Of a stretch of DNA of 64,000 nucleotides, positions 56,052 through 64,000 are shown in pieces; positions within the stretch are counted from its first letter, which is position 1; each line of letters starts with the position of its first letter. Source of the DNA: Alphaproteobacteria bacterium (GTDB lineage Bacteria; Pseudomonadota; Alphaproteobacteria; Rhodospirillales; Rhodospirillaceae); assembly GCA_030835385.1 (NCBI GenBank), contig JAURPI010000016.1, positions 62,001-126,000 on the forward strand, written 5' to 3'. The notes beneath the pieces are model-generated. The model did no database searches. It had not been told where the DNA came from and saw only the letters and a program-made list of their open reading frames with translations. The position numbers and the translations under genes are program-made.

Positions 56052-57356
56052 GTGAAGAATAATCGCTTATCTCTGCTACTGAAAAGTCAAATCACAGCTT
56101 ACGCTGTCGCATCTTTTTTTGGGTTTTCGGTCGGACTTCTTGTTGCTGCCCAGTTTTTCCCGACCAAGATAGAACGGGTTGAAATAGTAAAGACAATACC
56201 GGCTCCGTCCCCAACCCCACCACCTATTGTCGAACCCGAAGCTAAGCCAGAGGTTTCATATAGCCCTGTAGATGTAGATCAACTGCCAGGATGGACAACA
56301 GATTCTGTGGCGGATGCTTTACCCGCCTTGCGGAACGCTTGTTCCGCACTTGAAGGCCGGTCTGATACGGAGGCAGTTGGGCGAAATGGAATAGGCGGAA
56401 CCGTCGCAGATTGGCGAACGCCCTGTGTCTTACTCGGCCAATTGGTTTCCAATGATGCGACCGGGTTGAGAGCAATACTGAGTGACTTGTTTGTCCCCTA
56501 CGCTGTTTCTTCTTCAGGCGGAGTGACGGGAAAATTCACGGGCTACTATGAAGCGTCACTCAACGGTTCAAACATTAGAACAGACAAGTACTTCGTACCC
56601 TTGTATGGATTACCGAAAGATATCGTTGAACTTGACACCCGCTCTTTTGATTTGTCTGCGGACATTCCGTCCCTCGTTGGCCAAGTGAATGGCCGCCGTC
56701 TAGTGCCCTATGATGAGCGCCGTGTTATCGAAAGAGACCAAAGTTTTTCAGAACGTGCTGAGGTTTTGGTGTGGGTCGATGACCCTGTCGACGCCCACCT
56801 CCTGCATATCCAAGGATCTGGACGGGTCACCATGGATGATGGGATGGAGCGTCGTATCGGATATGCTGGAAACAATGGCCGGCGATTTCGTGGCATCGGC
56901 GGCATATTGTTGAGTGCTGGCGTATTAGGTCCAGGACAGGGTTCAATGCCTTCAGTGGCTAATTGGCTACGGGACAACCCCGAACAGGCCCAGCGTTATA
57001 TGGAAGATAATCCGCGGTTCATTTTCTTTCGATGGAACGACGGACCAGGACCACTCGGAGCACTTGGGGTTCCTTTGGAACCGAGGCGTAGCCTAGCTGT
57101 TGACCCAAGGTACATTCCCTACGGATCACCTCTCTGGCTGGATGTCGATGATCCTGATGGCCAGTCTCTCGATGGTTTGGTTGTGGCGCTTGATACTGGC
57201 TCTGCGATACGCGGCGCTGTGCGTGGAGACTATTTTTGGGGCGCGGGTCCAGCCGCTTTTGCCAAAGCGGGGCGAATGAATTCTCGTGGTCGCTACTACC
57301 TTTTTTTACCCCGTAGCGTTGCTGGCCCCTCACAGATTGGCGAAAAACCGTTATAG
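56052..57356 (+). CDS. mltA: Membrane-bound lytic murein transglycosylase A
   Basis: A 434-residue enzyme cleaving peptidoglycan with 1,6-anhydro product formation. A basic N-terminus and one membrane helix (ITAYAVASFFGFSVGLLVA) anchor it, with a proline-rich linker after. The MltA domain begins near GKFTGYYEASLNGS and the C-terminal 3D domain has VALDTGSAIRGAVRGDYFWGAG near residue 380, carrying the catalytic Asp residues. No lipobox is visible, unlike E. coli MltA. It starts with GTG. Confidence 0.94.
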   Translation: MKNNRLSLLLKSQITAYAVASFFGFSVGLLVAAQFFPTKIERVEIVKTIPAPSPTPPPIVEPEAKPEVSYSPVDVDQLPGWTTDSVADALPALRNACSALEGRSDTEAVGRNGIGGTVADWRTPCVLLGQLVSNDATGLRAILSDLFVPYAVSSSGGVTGKFTGYYEASLNGSNIRTDKYFVPLYGLPKDIVELDTRSFDLSADIPSLVGQVNGRRLVPYDERRVIERDQSFSERAEVLVWVDDPVDAHLLHIQGSGRVTMDDGMERRIGYAGNNGRRFRGIGGILLSAGVLGPGQGSMPSVANWLRDNPEQAQRYMEDNPRFIFFRWNDGPGPLGALGVPLEPRRSLAVDPRYIPYGSPLWLDVDDPDGQSLDGLVVALDTGSAIRGAVRGDYFWGAGPAAFAKAGRMNSRGRYYLFLPRSVAGPSQIGEKPL

Positions 57357-57427
57357 TAAGAATGGATAAGGTACTGTTGCGTTGTTTCATTAAGAGCAGT
57401 GCGCAGGTTTAGAGAGTCTGAGGGAAT

Positions 57428-57982
57428 ATGGCCGAAACGGCTGGGCATAAACGCAAAGATCGCTCTCTCTATGGCCGTTTGATGGAATCCTATCAAGCAG
57501 ACCGCGTCAGCATATTCATTGACTTTGATCGGCTTAACGCGCCACCAAGCCCAGTCTTTAGTCCGTGGGAAAATGTTGCACCGTTGCTGATCATTCTGCT
57601 GCTTGCAATGGCTGTGATGTTGCTGATCGATTTGCTTATCGGCACGCTGGCAATGCTTCTCGGTGTGATCAGTTATTTATTCTTAGTTCGCCCTTGGGTA
57701 TCGCAGCGTGTTTATCGACGCGCCATTTATGCTGCCCCAGACAATCTGCACAACTGGAATATTTTGTGGAAATTGGGCGGTCTCGTTTTGACCTTGAATT
57801 ATAGTCTGAGACACGCTGTGGATCACCTGACGGAGACTGACGGGCATTTGGTACGCGGTATCTTCCAGAAATGGATATTGACGGTACAGACACTTATGCA
57901 GAGTTTAAAAAGACCCCGGCAGATGGTTCCCTTAAAGACGTTGTTCGTGACGACAACATTGATATGTAAAAGCCTCGGTTAA
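57428..57982 (+). CDS. Conserved membrane protein, C-terminus probably frameshifted
   Basis: A 184-residue open frame: a soluble start (GRLMESYQADRVSIFIDFDRLNAPPSP), two adjacent membrane helices (APLLIILLLAMAVMLLIDLL and GTLAMLLGVISYLFLV), then DNLHNWNILWKLGGLVLTL. Beyond about 57800 the frame turns into a basic, unlikely tail (KRPRQMVPLKTLF). The neighbouring frame instead reads TRCGSPDGD-(TGA)-RAFGTRYLPEMDIDGTD and on to TAA at 57967-57969, which looks like the true end with TGA where a Trp would fit. The family occurs beside mltA/smr in related bacteria as I recall it; function unknown. Confidence 0.6.
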   Translation: MAETAGHKRKDRSLYGRLMESYQADRVSIFIDFDRLNAPPSPVFSPWENVAPLLIILLLAMAVMLLIDLLIGTLAMLLGVISYLFLVRPWVSQRVYRRAIYAAPDNLHNWNILWKLGGLVLTLNYSLRHAVDHLTETDGHLVRGIFQKWILTVQTLMQSLKRPRQMVPLKTLFVTTTLICKSLG

Positions 57983-58019
57983 GGCACCGCTCACAGATCT
58001 ATCCATATCGGAATTGTTC

Positions 58020-58670
58020 GTGTCAAAAAGTGATCGGAAACGCCTACCGACAAAAGCAGAAAGTTCATTGTGGACAAAAGCAATGGCTTCTGTTCAACCG
58101 GTGGCTCGACCTCAAGGCTTGATAGCGGATAGCGATTCAGCGGATCAAAATATCGATCTGTTTTCTAATTCTTCTAACTCTGAACCACGGTCTATCACGT
58201 TCCCAGAGTATCCTCGACGACGACTTCAGCAGACAGTACCGCAATCTATTCAGTCAAGTGCGAACCGCACAACGGACTTGCCGCCAATAGAAATCGGACA
58301 GATCGGTTGGACTGATCGCCGTACAGCCAACCGCCTTAAAAAAGGCCGTATGCGTATTGATGCGCGACTTGATCTTCATGGATATACAGAAGAGCAAGCG
58401 TACACTCAATTACTTGGATTCTTGAATGCAGCTCGCAACTCTGGAGCACGTTGCGTGTTGCTTGTCACTGGGAAAGGCAGGCGAGCCAGAACGGGAAGTG
58501 GGAAACTCAAAGCGATCGTACCTAAATGGTTGAACGAGGCCGCCTTTCGGCCATCAGTGCTTTCGGTAACATATGCTCAACAGAGAGACGGAGGTGATGG
58601 TGCACTATATGTCTTATTGCGCAAAAGTGATCGCACGTTCTCCAAAAATAAAATAGGGGATCTTAGATGA
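58020..58670 (+). CDS. Smr domain protein
   Basis: A 216-residue protein whose C-terminal half (about 115-205) is a small MutS-related domain: RLDLHGYTEEQAYTQLLGFL holds the signature DLHG, followed by LLVTGKGRRARTGSGKLK and a closing LYVLLRK. The N-terminal half is low-complexity and Ser/Gln-rich. Smr proteins are nucleases acting on DNA or RNA. GTG 58020 (MSKSDRKRL) is preferred to a TTG 6 bases upstream because GGAA lies seven bases before it. Its stop overlaps the next ATG (ATGA). Confidence 0.9.
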   Translation: MSKSDRKRLPTKAESSLWTKAMASVQPVARPQGLIADSDSADQNIDLFSNSSNSEPRSITFPEYPRRRLQQTVPQSIQSSANRTTDLPPIEIGQIGWTDRRTANRLKKGRMRIDARLDLHGYTEEQAYTQLLGFLNAARNSGARCVLLVTGKGRRARTGSGKLKAIVPKWLNEAAFRPSVLSVTYAQQRDGGDGALYVLLRKSDRTFSKNKIGDLR

Positions 58671-59032
58671 CGCCTTTCGGTGCACGCCTTCGTGCCCTTC
58701 GTGCGGACCGCGGGATGACCCAAAAAGCGTTGGCTGATCGCTTGAACGTATCGCCGGCATATCTATCAGCCCTGGAACACGGTCGTCGTGGTCGACCCGG
58801 CCCGGGATTGGTTTTAGAGATTTGTGGGCATCTCGACCTGATTTGGGATGAGGCAGAAGACCTCAAGCGTCTTGCCGATCATTCAAAACCCAAGGTCGTC
58901 TTAGATACGGGCGGGTTGTCTCCCCGTGCCACAGAGTTGGTCAATTTGCTGGACCGTCGCCTGCCAAATTTATCTGAGTCCGATCTCGATCGCTTGATCG
59001 CTATCTTAAAGGGCCTGGAATCGGGGTTTTAA
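58667..59032 (+). CDS. XRE-family helix-turn-helix protein
   Basis: A 121-residue protein with an HTH of Cro/CI type at about residues 5-65 (GARLRALRADRGMTQKALADRLNVSPAYLSALEHGRRGRP) and a short helical C-terminal domain (LSESDLDRLIAILKGLE). It is translationally coupled to the Smr gene through ATGA. It may autoregulate the mltA-smr group; there is no direct evidence in the sequence. Confidence 0.9.
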   Translation: MTPFGARLRALRADRGMTQKALADRLNVSPAYLSALEHGRRGRPGPGLVLEICGHLDLIWDEAEDLKRLADHSKPKVVLDTGGLSPRATELVNLLDRRLPNLSESDLDRLIAILKGLESGF

Positions 59033-59118
59033 ACACATAGTTTCTGTCTGGTGCTGGTGCCCGTTTGACCGTCATCAAAGCCGATCGCCCTAGATTTCCC
59101 CTATCGATTTCCTGTAAA

Positions 59119-59133
59119 TGAGAATTGTTCGCA
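59119..59133. promoter_or_regulatory. Fur-like iron box 1 upstream of feoA
   Basis: TGAGAATTGTTCGCA resembles the 7-1-7 Fur site TGATAATnATTATCA: six of seven bases match in the left arm, fewer in the right. It lies 85 bp before the feoA start. Confidence 0.5.
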
Positions 59134-59172
59134 AAAAAGAGCTAGACGTAGACCAAGCCTTGCTATTAAGAC

Positions 59173-59187
59173 TGCAAATTATTCTCA
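59173..59187. promoter_or_regulatory. Fur-like iron box 2 upstream of feoA
   Basis: TGCAAATTATTCTCA, whose reverse complement (TGAGAATAATTTGCA) matches box 1 at 12 of 15 positions. The two boxes face each other 39 bp apart in the 185-bp feo leader, which fits cooperative repression by Fur under iron sufficiency. Confidence 0.6.
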
Positions 59188-59217
59188 ATTAGATCAAAAA
59201 GCGCTTTGTACCAAATT

Positions 59218-59514
59218 ATGCCTACGACTGAAATTTTACCTTTGGACCGTCTCCCGCATGGATTACCAGCCCGCATCTCTAAAATTGGTGAGGGACGGAT
59301 TGAACCAGTTAGTACGAAGCCGAATCTTGAAGAACTTCTGCTCGGTTTGGGGTTTGAGGAAGGAGCGGAAATTGAGATTCGACATCAAGGCCCTTTGGGT
59401 GGCCCCCTCGCTGTTCAGGTTGATGGTCGCTTAATCGCTCTGCGTCCCATAGATGCGTCCGCAGTTTTGGTCGAAGCTGAAATGGTGCCTCAAGACTCTG
59501 GAACGGGCGCCTGA
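59218..59514 (+). CDS. feoA: Ferrous iron transport protein A
   Basis: A 98-residue SH3-like FeoA protein that supports FeoB. It shows LPHGLPARISKIGEG at the start, LLGLGFEEGAEIEIRHQGPLGGPLAVQVDGRLIALR in the middle; this GPLGGP turn is typical. ATG 59218 is preferred to an in-frame TTG upstream. It is followed by feoB after 2 bases and preceded by two Fur-like boxes. Confidence 0.93.
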   Translation: MPTTEILPLDRLPHGLPARISKIGEGRIEPVSTKPNLEELLLGLGFEEGAEIEIRHQGPLGGPLAVQVDGRLIALRPIDASAVLVEAEMVPQDSGTGA

Positions 59515-59516
59515 TA

Positions 59517-61382
59517 ATGGAAGACGTTCTTCGCGTAGCTCTGGTTGGGAACCCCAACAGCGGAAAGAGCTCCTTATTCAATGCGTTGACAGGTAACCGT
59601 CAAAAGGTTGGCAACTATCCAGGCGTCACGGTTGAACGAAGGGCTGGCCGATTTGAAGTCCCAAAAGACCGCCTTGTAAAAATTGTTGATCTTCCGGGTA
59701 CCTATAGCCTGACGCCACATAGCCCTGACGAAGTGGTGACCCACGACGTTTTGATGGGAACGAGCACTCTCGAACATCTCCCCGATGTTGTCGTTTGTGT
59801 AATCGATGCGACGAATCTTAGGGTTCACGTTCGCTTCGCCCTCGAACTTCGTAGTCTCGGTCAACCAATCATCATCGCGTTGAACATGATGGACTTAGCA
59901 TCGCGAGACGGGATTGAGATAGATTCAGATCGTCTGTCCGAAGAACTTGGCATGCCGGTTGTTCCAACCGTGGCTGTCCGTAAGTCTGGCATCCAGGAAT
60001 TGGTCGACTCGTTTGACACTAAATCTTGGGCAGCGCTTTGGACTAAGTACTCTGTGCCAGGGGCCAAAAAGGGTTCGACTCCTTCTGTGCGCGAATTGCA
60101 AAAGGAAGCCCGCCGTATTGCCGCCGCTGTAACCATCCATGAAGGCGTGGAACACAAGCTTACCCGCATTCTCGACTCTATCGTTTTAAACCCAATTGCC
60201 GGCCCAATAATTTTGTTAAGCCTTTTGTTTCTCATGTTTCAGGCTGTTTTTTCATGGGCTGAAGCTCCGATGGCTTGGATCGATGAAAGCATCATGGCGT
60301 TACAACGTCTTTCGCTAGAGACCCTACCCGAAGGTCTTTTTCAGAGTCTCATTGTCGACGGAGTCTTGGCGGGCGTTGGTAGTGTCGTTATCTTCTTGCC
60401 GCAGATTCTCATCCTGTTCGCTTTTATACTTGTGCTTGAAGCGTCGGGTTATATGGCTCGGGCCGCCTTCCTCATGGATCGTATTATGACCATGGCCGGG
60501 CTAAATGGACGGGCTTTCATTCCACTGCTCTCAAGTTTTGCCTGCGCTATCCCTGGCATTATGGCAGCGCGCACGATTGACCATCCAAGAGACCGGCTAA
60601 CTACAATCATGGTTGCGCCGCTGATGACCTGCGCCGCGCGCCTACCAGTTTATACATTGATTATTGCGGCCTTCATTCCGAATACAGTTGTATTTGGAGG
60701 CGTACGTCTCCAAGGCCTCGTCATGTTCGGACTATATATTGTTGGTATAGTCAGCGCGTTGATTGTGGCGGGTGTGCTTAAGAAGACACTGAACAAAGGC
60801 GCTCCCTCTCGCTTGTTGATGGAGTTGCCAAAATATCAAGCGCCCCGTTTTCGAGACATTGTACTTGGTCTAATAGAACGTGCCCGGTTGTTTATTCGGC
60901 GCGCCGGAACAATCATCCTTTTCAGTATGATTGTTTTATGGGGTCTTGCATCTTTTCCAGCACCTTCCCCAAACGCCACAGAGCCTGATATTTTTTACAG
61001 TATAGCTGGTCAGATCGGCCGCGCACTAGAAGTCGTCTTTGCGCCCATTGGATTCAATTGGGAGATATCTGTTGCGCTGGTTCCGGGAATGGCCGCGAGG
61101 GAAGTCGCCGTTGGGGCTTTGGGTACGGTGTACTCTTTGAGTGGTTCGGAGGATGCTGTCGCATCAAGCTTGGCAACAGTTCTGCAATCAGCCTGGTCTT
61201 TGCCAACGGCTTTGGCGTTCTTGGCGTGGTACGTTTTTGCGCCTCAATGCCTGTCCACCTTGGCTGTTGCTCGCCGCGAAACAAACTCGTGGGGATGGAC
61301 CGCTTTTATGTTCGGCTACTTGTTCGCCCTAGCATATATTGCGGCCGGCGCGACCTACTGGACAGCGATGGCGTTGATGTGA
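59517..61382 (+). CDS. feoB: Ferrous iron transporter B
   Basis: A 621-residue inner-membrane Fe(II) transporter. The N-terminal G domain has ALVGNPNSGKSSLFNALTG (G1), YPGVTVERRAG (G2), DLPGTYSL (G3) and NMMD (G4). The membrane part has two gate regions, LSSFACAIPGIMAARTI near residue 340 (Cys present) and PGMAAREVAVGALG near 525. It is shorter than the ~770-residue E. coli protein but within the range of bacterial FeoB. Confidence 0.96.
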   Translation: MEDVLRVALVGNPNSGKSSLFNALTGNRQKVGNYPGVTVERRAGRFEVPKDRLVKIVDLPGTYSLTPHSPDEVVTHDVLMGTSTLEHLPDVVVCVIDATNLRVHVRFALELRSLGQPIIIALNMMDLASRDGIEIDSDRLSEELGMPVVPTVAVRKSGIQELVDSFDTKSWAALWTKYSVPGAKKGSTPSVRELQKEARRIAAAVTIHEGVEHKLTRILDSIVLNPIAGPIILLSLLFLMFQAVFSWAEAPMAWIDESIMALQRLSLETLPEGLFQSLIVDGVLAGVGSVVIFLPQILILFAFILVLEASGYMARAAFLMDRIMTMAGLNGRAFIPLLSSFACAIPGIMAARTIDHPRDRLTTIMVAPLMTCAARLPVYTLIIAAFIPNTVVFGGVRLQGLVMFGLYIVGIVSALIVAGVLKKTLNKGAPSRLLMELPKYQAPRFRDIVLGLIERARLFIRRAGTIILFSMIVLWGLASFPAPSPNATEPDIFYSIAGQIGRALEVVFAPIGFNWEISVALVPGMAAREVAVGALGTVYSLSGSEDAVASSLATVLQSAWSLPTALAFLAWYVFAPQCLSTLAVARRETNSWGWTAFMFGYLFALAYIAAGATYWTAMALM

Positions 61383-61407
61383 GACACAAACAACACCAAC
61401 CTACTCC

Positions 61408-62718
61408 TTACAAAATAAACTTACTGAGATCGCCTTTCTTAGCCAGATCGCCAACCTGACTTTGCACTAAGTCCGGCGTAATTATTATCGTCTCGCCGGC
61501 CCGATCGGTTGCCGTAAAACTGATATCTTCAAGTAACTTCTCAAGCACGGTGTGAAGTCTTCGAGCCCCAATGTTTTCGACGTTCTGATTTATTTCAGCG
61601 GCCAGAACAGCAATCGCCTCGATGGCACCTGACTCAAACTCAAGAGTCACATCTTCTGTTCCCATTAGTGCTTCATACTGTGTGATTAGGCTCGCTTCGG
61701 TCTCTGTAAGGATGCGTACAAAGTCCGCCTGTGTGAGCGCTTTGAGTTCGACCCGGATAGGCAAACGACCCTGCAGTTCCGGGAGCAGATCAGATGGTTT
61801 AGCCAAATGGAAAGCCCCTGACGCTACAAATAGAATGTGATCTGTTTTTACGGTGCCATGTTTCGTGGCCACTGTTGTGCCTTCGATTAAAGGAAGAAGG
61901 TCACGTTGGACACCTTCGCGTGAGACATCGCCGCCACGGGCATCACTCCGTGCCGTGATTTTGTCAATTTCATCCAAAAAAACGATGCCGTTATTTTCGA
62001 CGGCGTCGATGGCGTCTCGGATCACGGAGTCTTCGTCTAGTAGTTTGTCGCTCTCTTCACGAATGAGAACGTCATAAGAATCCTGAACGGTGAGCCGTTT
62101 GGTCTTGGTCTGTCCACCCAACATGCCGCCAAGCATATCATTGAGATTAACCATCCCGACCTGAGCACCCGGCATACCAGGAATATCCATGGTTGGTATG
62201 CCTGCTGATCCGGACTCACTTACTTCAATTTCGATTTCTTTGTCGTTTAGTTCGCCATTGCGAAGCTTTGAACGGAAGCTATCACGTGTGCTGTCACTCG
62301 CTGTATCTCCGACAAGGGCATCCAAAACGCGTTCTTCAGCGGCCAATTCTGCCTTCGCGGTCACTTGTTTGCGAAGGCGCTCCCGATTCATGTTGATCGC
62401 AATTTCAACCAGATCTCTAACGATGCTTTCTACATCGCGTCCGACATAGCCAACCTCCGTAAATTTGGTGGCTTCAACTTTTATGAAAGGGGCTTGGGCA
62501 AGCTTAGCGAGGCGCCGGGCAATCTCAGTCTTTCCAACACCGGTCGGACCGATCATGAGAATATTTTTTGGCAAGACTTCGTCTTTAAGTGCGTCGGGCA
62601 ACTGTTGCCGTCGCCATCTATTGCGCAAGGCAATAGCAACGGCACCTTTGGCATCTCCTTGGCCAATGATAAATCGATCAAGTTCAGAAACAATTTCGCG
62701 AGGTGAAAACGAGGTCAT
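61408..62718 (-). CDS. hslU: HslUV protease ATPase subunit
   Basis: A 436-residue AAA+ unfoldase working with HslV. Walker A is [16 protein letters not shown] near residue 54, Walker [12 protein letters not shown] near 245, and sensor-2 region is [18 protein letters not shown] near 385. The C-terminal SKFIL docks into HslV. It starts 5 bases after hslV. Transcription comes from the promoter before hslV. Confidence 0.97.
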   Translation of the reverse strand: MTSFSPREIVSELDRFIIGQGDAKGAVAIALRNRWRRQQLPDALKDEVLPKNILMIGPTGVGKTEIARRLAKLAQAPFIKVEATKFTEVGYVGRDVESIVRDLVEIAINMNRERLRKQVTAKAELAAEERVLDALVGDTASDSTRDSFRSKLRNGELNDKEIEIEVSESGSAGIPTMDIPGMPGAQVGMVNLNDMLGGMLGGQTKTKRLTVQDSYDVLIREESDKLLDEDSVIRDAIDAVENNGIVFLDEIDKITARSDARGGDVSREGVQRDLLPLIEGTTVATKHGTVKTDHILFVASGAFHLAKPSDLLPELQGRLPIRVELKALTQADFVRILTETEASLITQYEALMGTEDVTLEFESGAIEAIAVLAAEINQNVENIGARRLHTVLEKLLEDISFTATDRAGETIIITPDLVQSQVGDLAKKGDLSKFIL

Positions 62719-62723
62719 AAGGT

Positions 62724-63269
62724 CTAAAGGCTTTCAATCACCAAAGAATTATTAGTGTAAACGCAAATGTCTGCTGCGATGCCCATGGCTTTGCGGGCAA
62801 TTGCTTCAGCATCTAGATCATCATTGTCGATCAGTGCGCGCGCGGCAGAAAGAGCATAGGACCCACCTGAACCTATGCCGATTAAGCCATCTTCCGGTTC
62901 AAGTACGTCTCCTGTACCAGTTAGAACCAAAGATGTTTCCTTGTCGGCCACAGCCATCATCGCTTCCAAGCGACGAAGATAGCGATCCGTTCGCCAATCT
63001 TTTGCTAGCTCGACACAGGCGCGAGTCAGCTGACCGGGATGCTGGTCTAACTTTGCTTCAAGTCGTTCAAAAAGCGTAAAGGCATCTGCTGTCGCACCCG
63101 CAAATCCAGCAATCACTGACCCGTCAGAAAGTTGCCGTACCTTTCGAGCATTAGATTTGATGACCTGTTGCCCCAAGGTCACTTGGCCATCACCGGCGAT
63201 GACGACTGATCCGTTTTTCCGCACGGACAAGATGGTGGTGCCGTGCCATACGGCAGCATCAGAGGACAT
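62724..63269 (-). CDS. hslV: HslUV protease proteolytic subunit
   Basis: A 181-residue N-terminal-threonine peptidase. The mature enzyme should begin at the first Thr of [12 protein letters not shown] after removal of a 9-residue propeptide (SSDAAVWHG). The proteasome-like core includes [17 protein letters not shown] and [16 protein letters not shown] strong ribosome site GAAAGGAG precedes the ATG. It heads the heat-shock operon hslVU. Confidence 0.97.
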   Translation of the reverse strand: MSSDAAVWHGTTILSVRKNGSVVIAGDGQVTLGQQVIKSNARKVRQLSDGSVIAGFAGATADAFTLFERLEAKLDQHPGQLTRACVELAKDWRTDRYLRRLEAMMAVADKETSLVLTGTGDVLEPEDGLIGIGSGGSYALSAARALIDNDDLDAEAIARKAMGIAADICVYTNNSLVIESL

Positions 63270-63307
63270 GGTAACTCCTTTCGGGAGAGAGAACGTCTAT
63301 GTAGAGG

Positions 63308-63334
63308 ATGGGGCCCACCGGTCAAGACTTCAAG
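63308..63334 (-). promoter_or_regulatory. RpoH (sigma-32)-type heat-shock promoter of hslVU
   Basis: On the minus strand CTTGAA (63334-63329) and CCCCAT (63313-63308) are separated by 15 bp, an almost textbook sigma-32 promoter (CTTGAA-N13-17-CCCCAT). It ends 38 bp before the hslV ATG. The -35 element contains the stop codon of the exonuclease gene upstream. Confidence 0.78.
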
Positions 63335-64000
63335 AGTTGGAACCCAATAACAAACGAACTGGAGCATGGTCCGATGGTGGCGACCAATGCCGAACTGCAG
63401 TTAAAACTTCTACGTCGGTAATGTCGTCTTTCAGACCCGGCGTGACCCATATGTGGTCTAGCCGCCGCCCTTTGTTTGTTGCCTCCCAGTCAGCCGCACG
63501 ATAACTCCACCACGTAAATACCGGGTCGTCTTCACCGACCAATTCGCGCTGGGTATCAATCCAATTGAGTGAACGTTTAACGCGCTCAAGGGCTGCCACT
63601 TCAATTTCCGTGTGGGTGATGACGTTCTTCAACTTTGTGTGTGACCACACATCTGTTGGTAACGGGGCAACATTGAGATCACCTGCGAGAATCATAGGGT
63701 CGCGAAACCCATAGGTTCCTGAAAAGTGGTCTGCCAAATCATCTAGATAGCGTAGCTTAAAATCAAACTTGGGGTTGGCATCACGGTCAGGCACGTCGCC
63801 CCCAGCAGGCACATAAACACAATGCACGCCAATGCCTGTACTCGCGACCCGCGCAAAAATATGACGCGCGTCTGGGCGTTCCGCCCAAGTAAAATTTTCT
63901 ATGTCTGACAGGGGCAGTCGGGAAAGAATAGCGACGCCGTTATATCCCGGCTGAGCCGCTATGGCTTGGTGTTCATACCCAGATGCCGCGATGGCATCAG
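63330..64000 (-). CDS. xthA: Exodeoxyribonuclease III, C-terminal part (cut by window edge)
   Basis: At least 222 residues of an AP endonuclease/exonuclease of the EEP family; the N-terminus lies right of the window. Visible are PGYNGVAILSR, YVPAGGD, the active-site ILAGDLNVAPLPTDVW (D and N ligands), KGRRLDHIW and the last catalytic pair SDHAPV. The frame is open to base 64000. The end overlaps the hslVU heat-shock promoter. Confidence 0.95.
   Translation of the reverse strand, partial: DAIAASGYEHQAIAAQPGYNGVAILSRLPLSDIENFTWAERPDARHIFARVASTGIGVHCVYVPAGGDVPDRDANPKFDFKLRYLDDLADHFSGTYGFRDPMILAGDLNVAPLPTDVWSHTKLKNVITHTEIEVAALERVKRSLNWIDTQRELVGEDDPVFTWWSYRAADWEATNKGRRLDHIWVTPGLKDDITDVEVLTAVRHWSPPSDHAPVRLLLGSNS

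Noticed and set aside
1-64000. tRNA, rRNA, CRISPR, insertion sequence or prophage
   Set aside because: Reading by eye showed no T-loop/anticodon pattern, rRNA, regular repeat array or transposase/integrase reading frame; a tRNA search program could still find a missed one.

Overview
The window is chromosomal DNA of an alphaproteobacterium, most like the Rhodospirillales and relatives. I infer this from gene order and protein families, not from a marker tree. It holds nearly the whole conserved alphaproteobacterial origin neighbourhood: leuS, lptE, holA, parB, parA, rsmG, mnmG, mnmE, rho, a candidate oriC, then ppsR, maf, aroE, coaE, dnaQ, secB, fxsA, a Tim44-like gene, mltA, smr and hslUV. 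Genes left of about 49.8 kb run mostly on the minus strand and genes from 50.4 kb mostly on the plus strand, as expected for two replichores leaving an origin at 49.84-50.45 kb. That gap is AT-rich and has a cluster of DnaA-box-like 9-mers. Two perfect 16-bp parS palindromes lie in and at the start of rsmG, about 11 kb away. Base composition looks moderate in GC. I saw no rRNA, tRNA, CRISPR array, transposase or prophage gene.

Layout. 0-3 kb: a TRAP-type substrate-binding protein, an FAD aromatic monooxygenase and an exported unknown protein. 3-6.6 kb: the histidine operon hisB-hisH-hisA-hisF-hisE ending in a HIT gene. 6.8-13 kb: a HTH regulator, an orphan OmpR-type response regulator, an N-terminally extended RibA, a conserved hypothetical gene split by an in-frame TAG, an L,D-transpeptidase, a YggS-like protein, a ThiE-like protein and an outer-membrane barrel. 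13-20 kb: a putative ribosomal S6 modification operon (retropepsin-like protease, RimK ligase, M14-type amidohydrolase), an exported VOC protein overlapping a tannase-family esterase, a broken small gene, a Rieske oxygenase and a methyltransferase. 20-28 kb: holA, lptE, argC, leuS and a DUF3576 lipoprotein gene. 28-36 kb: an accessory stretch with a porin, an acyl-CoA ligase/nitronate monooxygenase/hotdog cluster, an exported Rossmann oxidoreductase and a copper-efflux pair (copZ, copA). 36-50 kb: partition, tRNA-modification and rho genes, with LysE and Bcr/CflA transporters inserted. 50-59 kb: the right arm of the origin cluster. 59-64 kb: feoAB, hslVU and the edge of an exonuclease III gene.

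Readable regulation: a CueR-type promoter before copA whose predicted start falls on the ATG, two Fur-like boxes before feoA, and an RpoH (sigma-32)-type promoter before hslVU that overlaps the end of the exonuclease gene. Three small genes look damaged or recoded (9.6-10.3, 18.0-18.2 and 57.4-58.0 kb). The most interesting functional unit is the RimB-RimK-M14 hydrolase operon, which could combine writing and erasing of glutamate tails.
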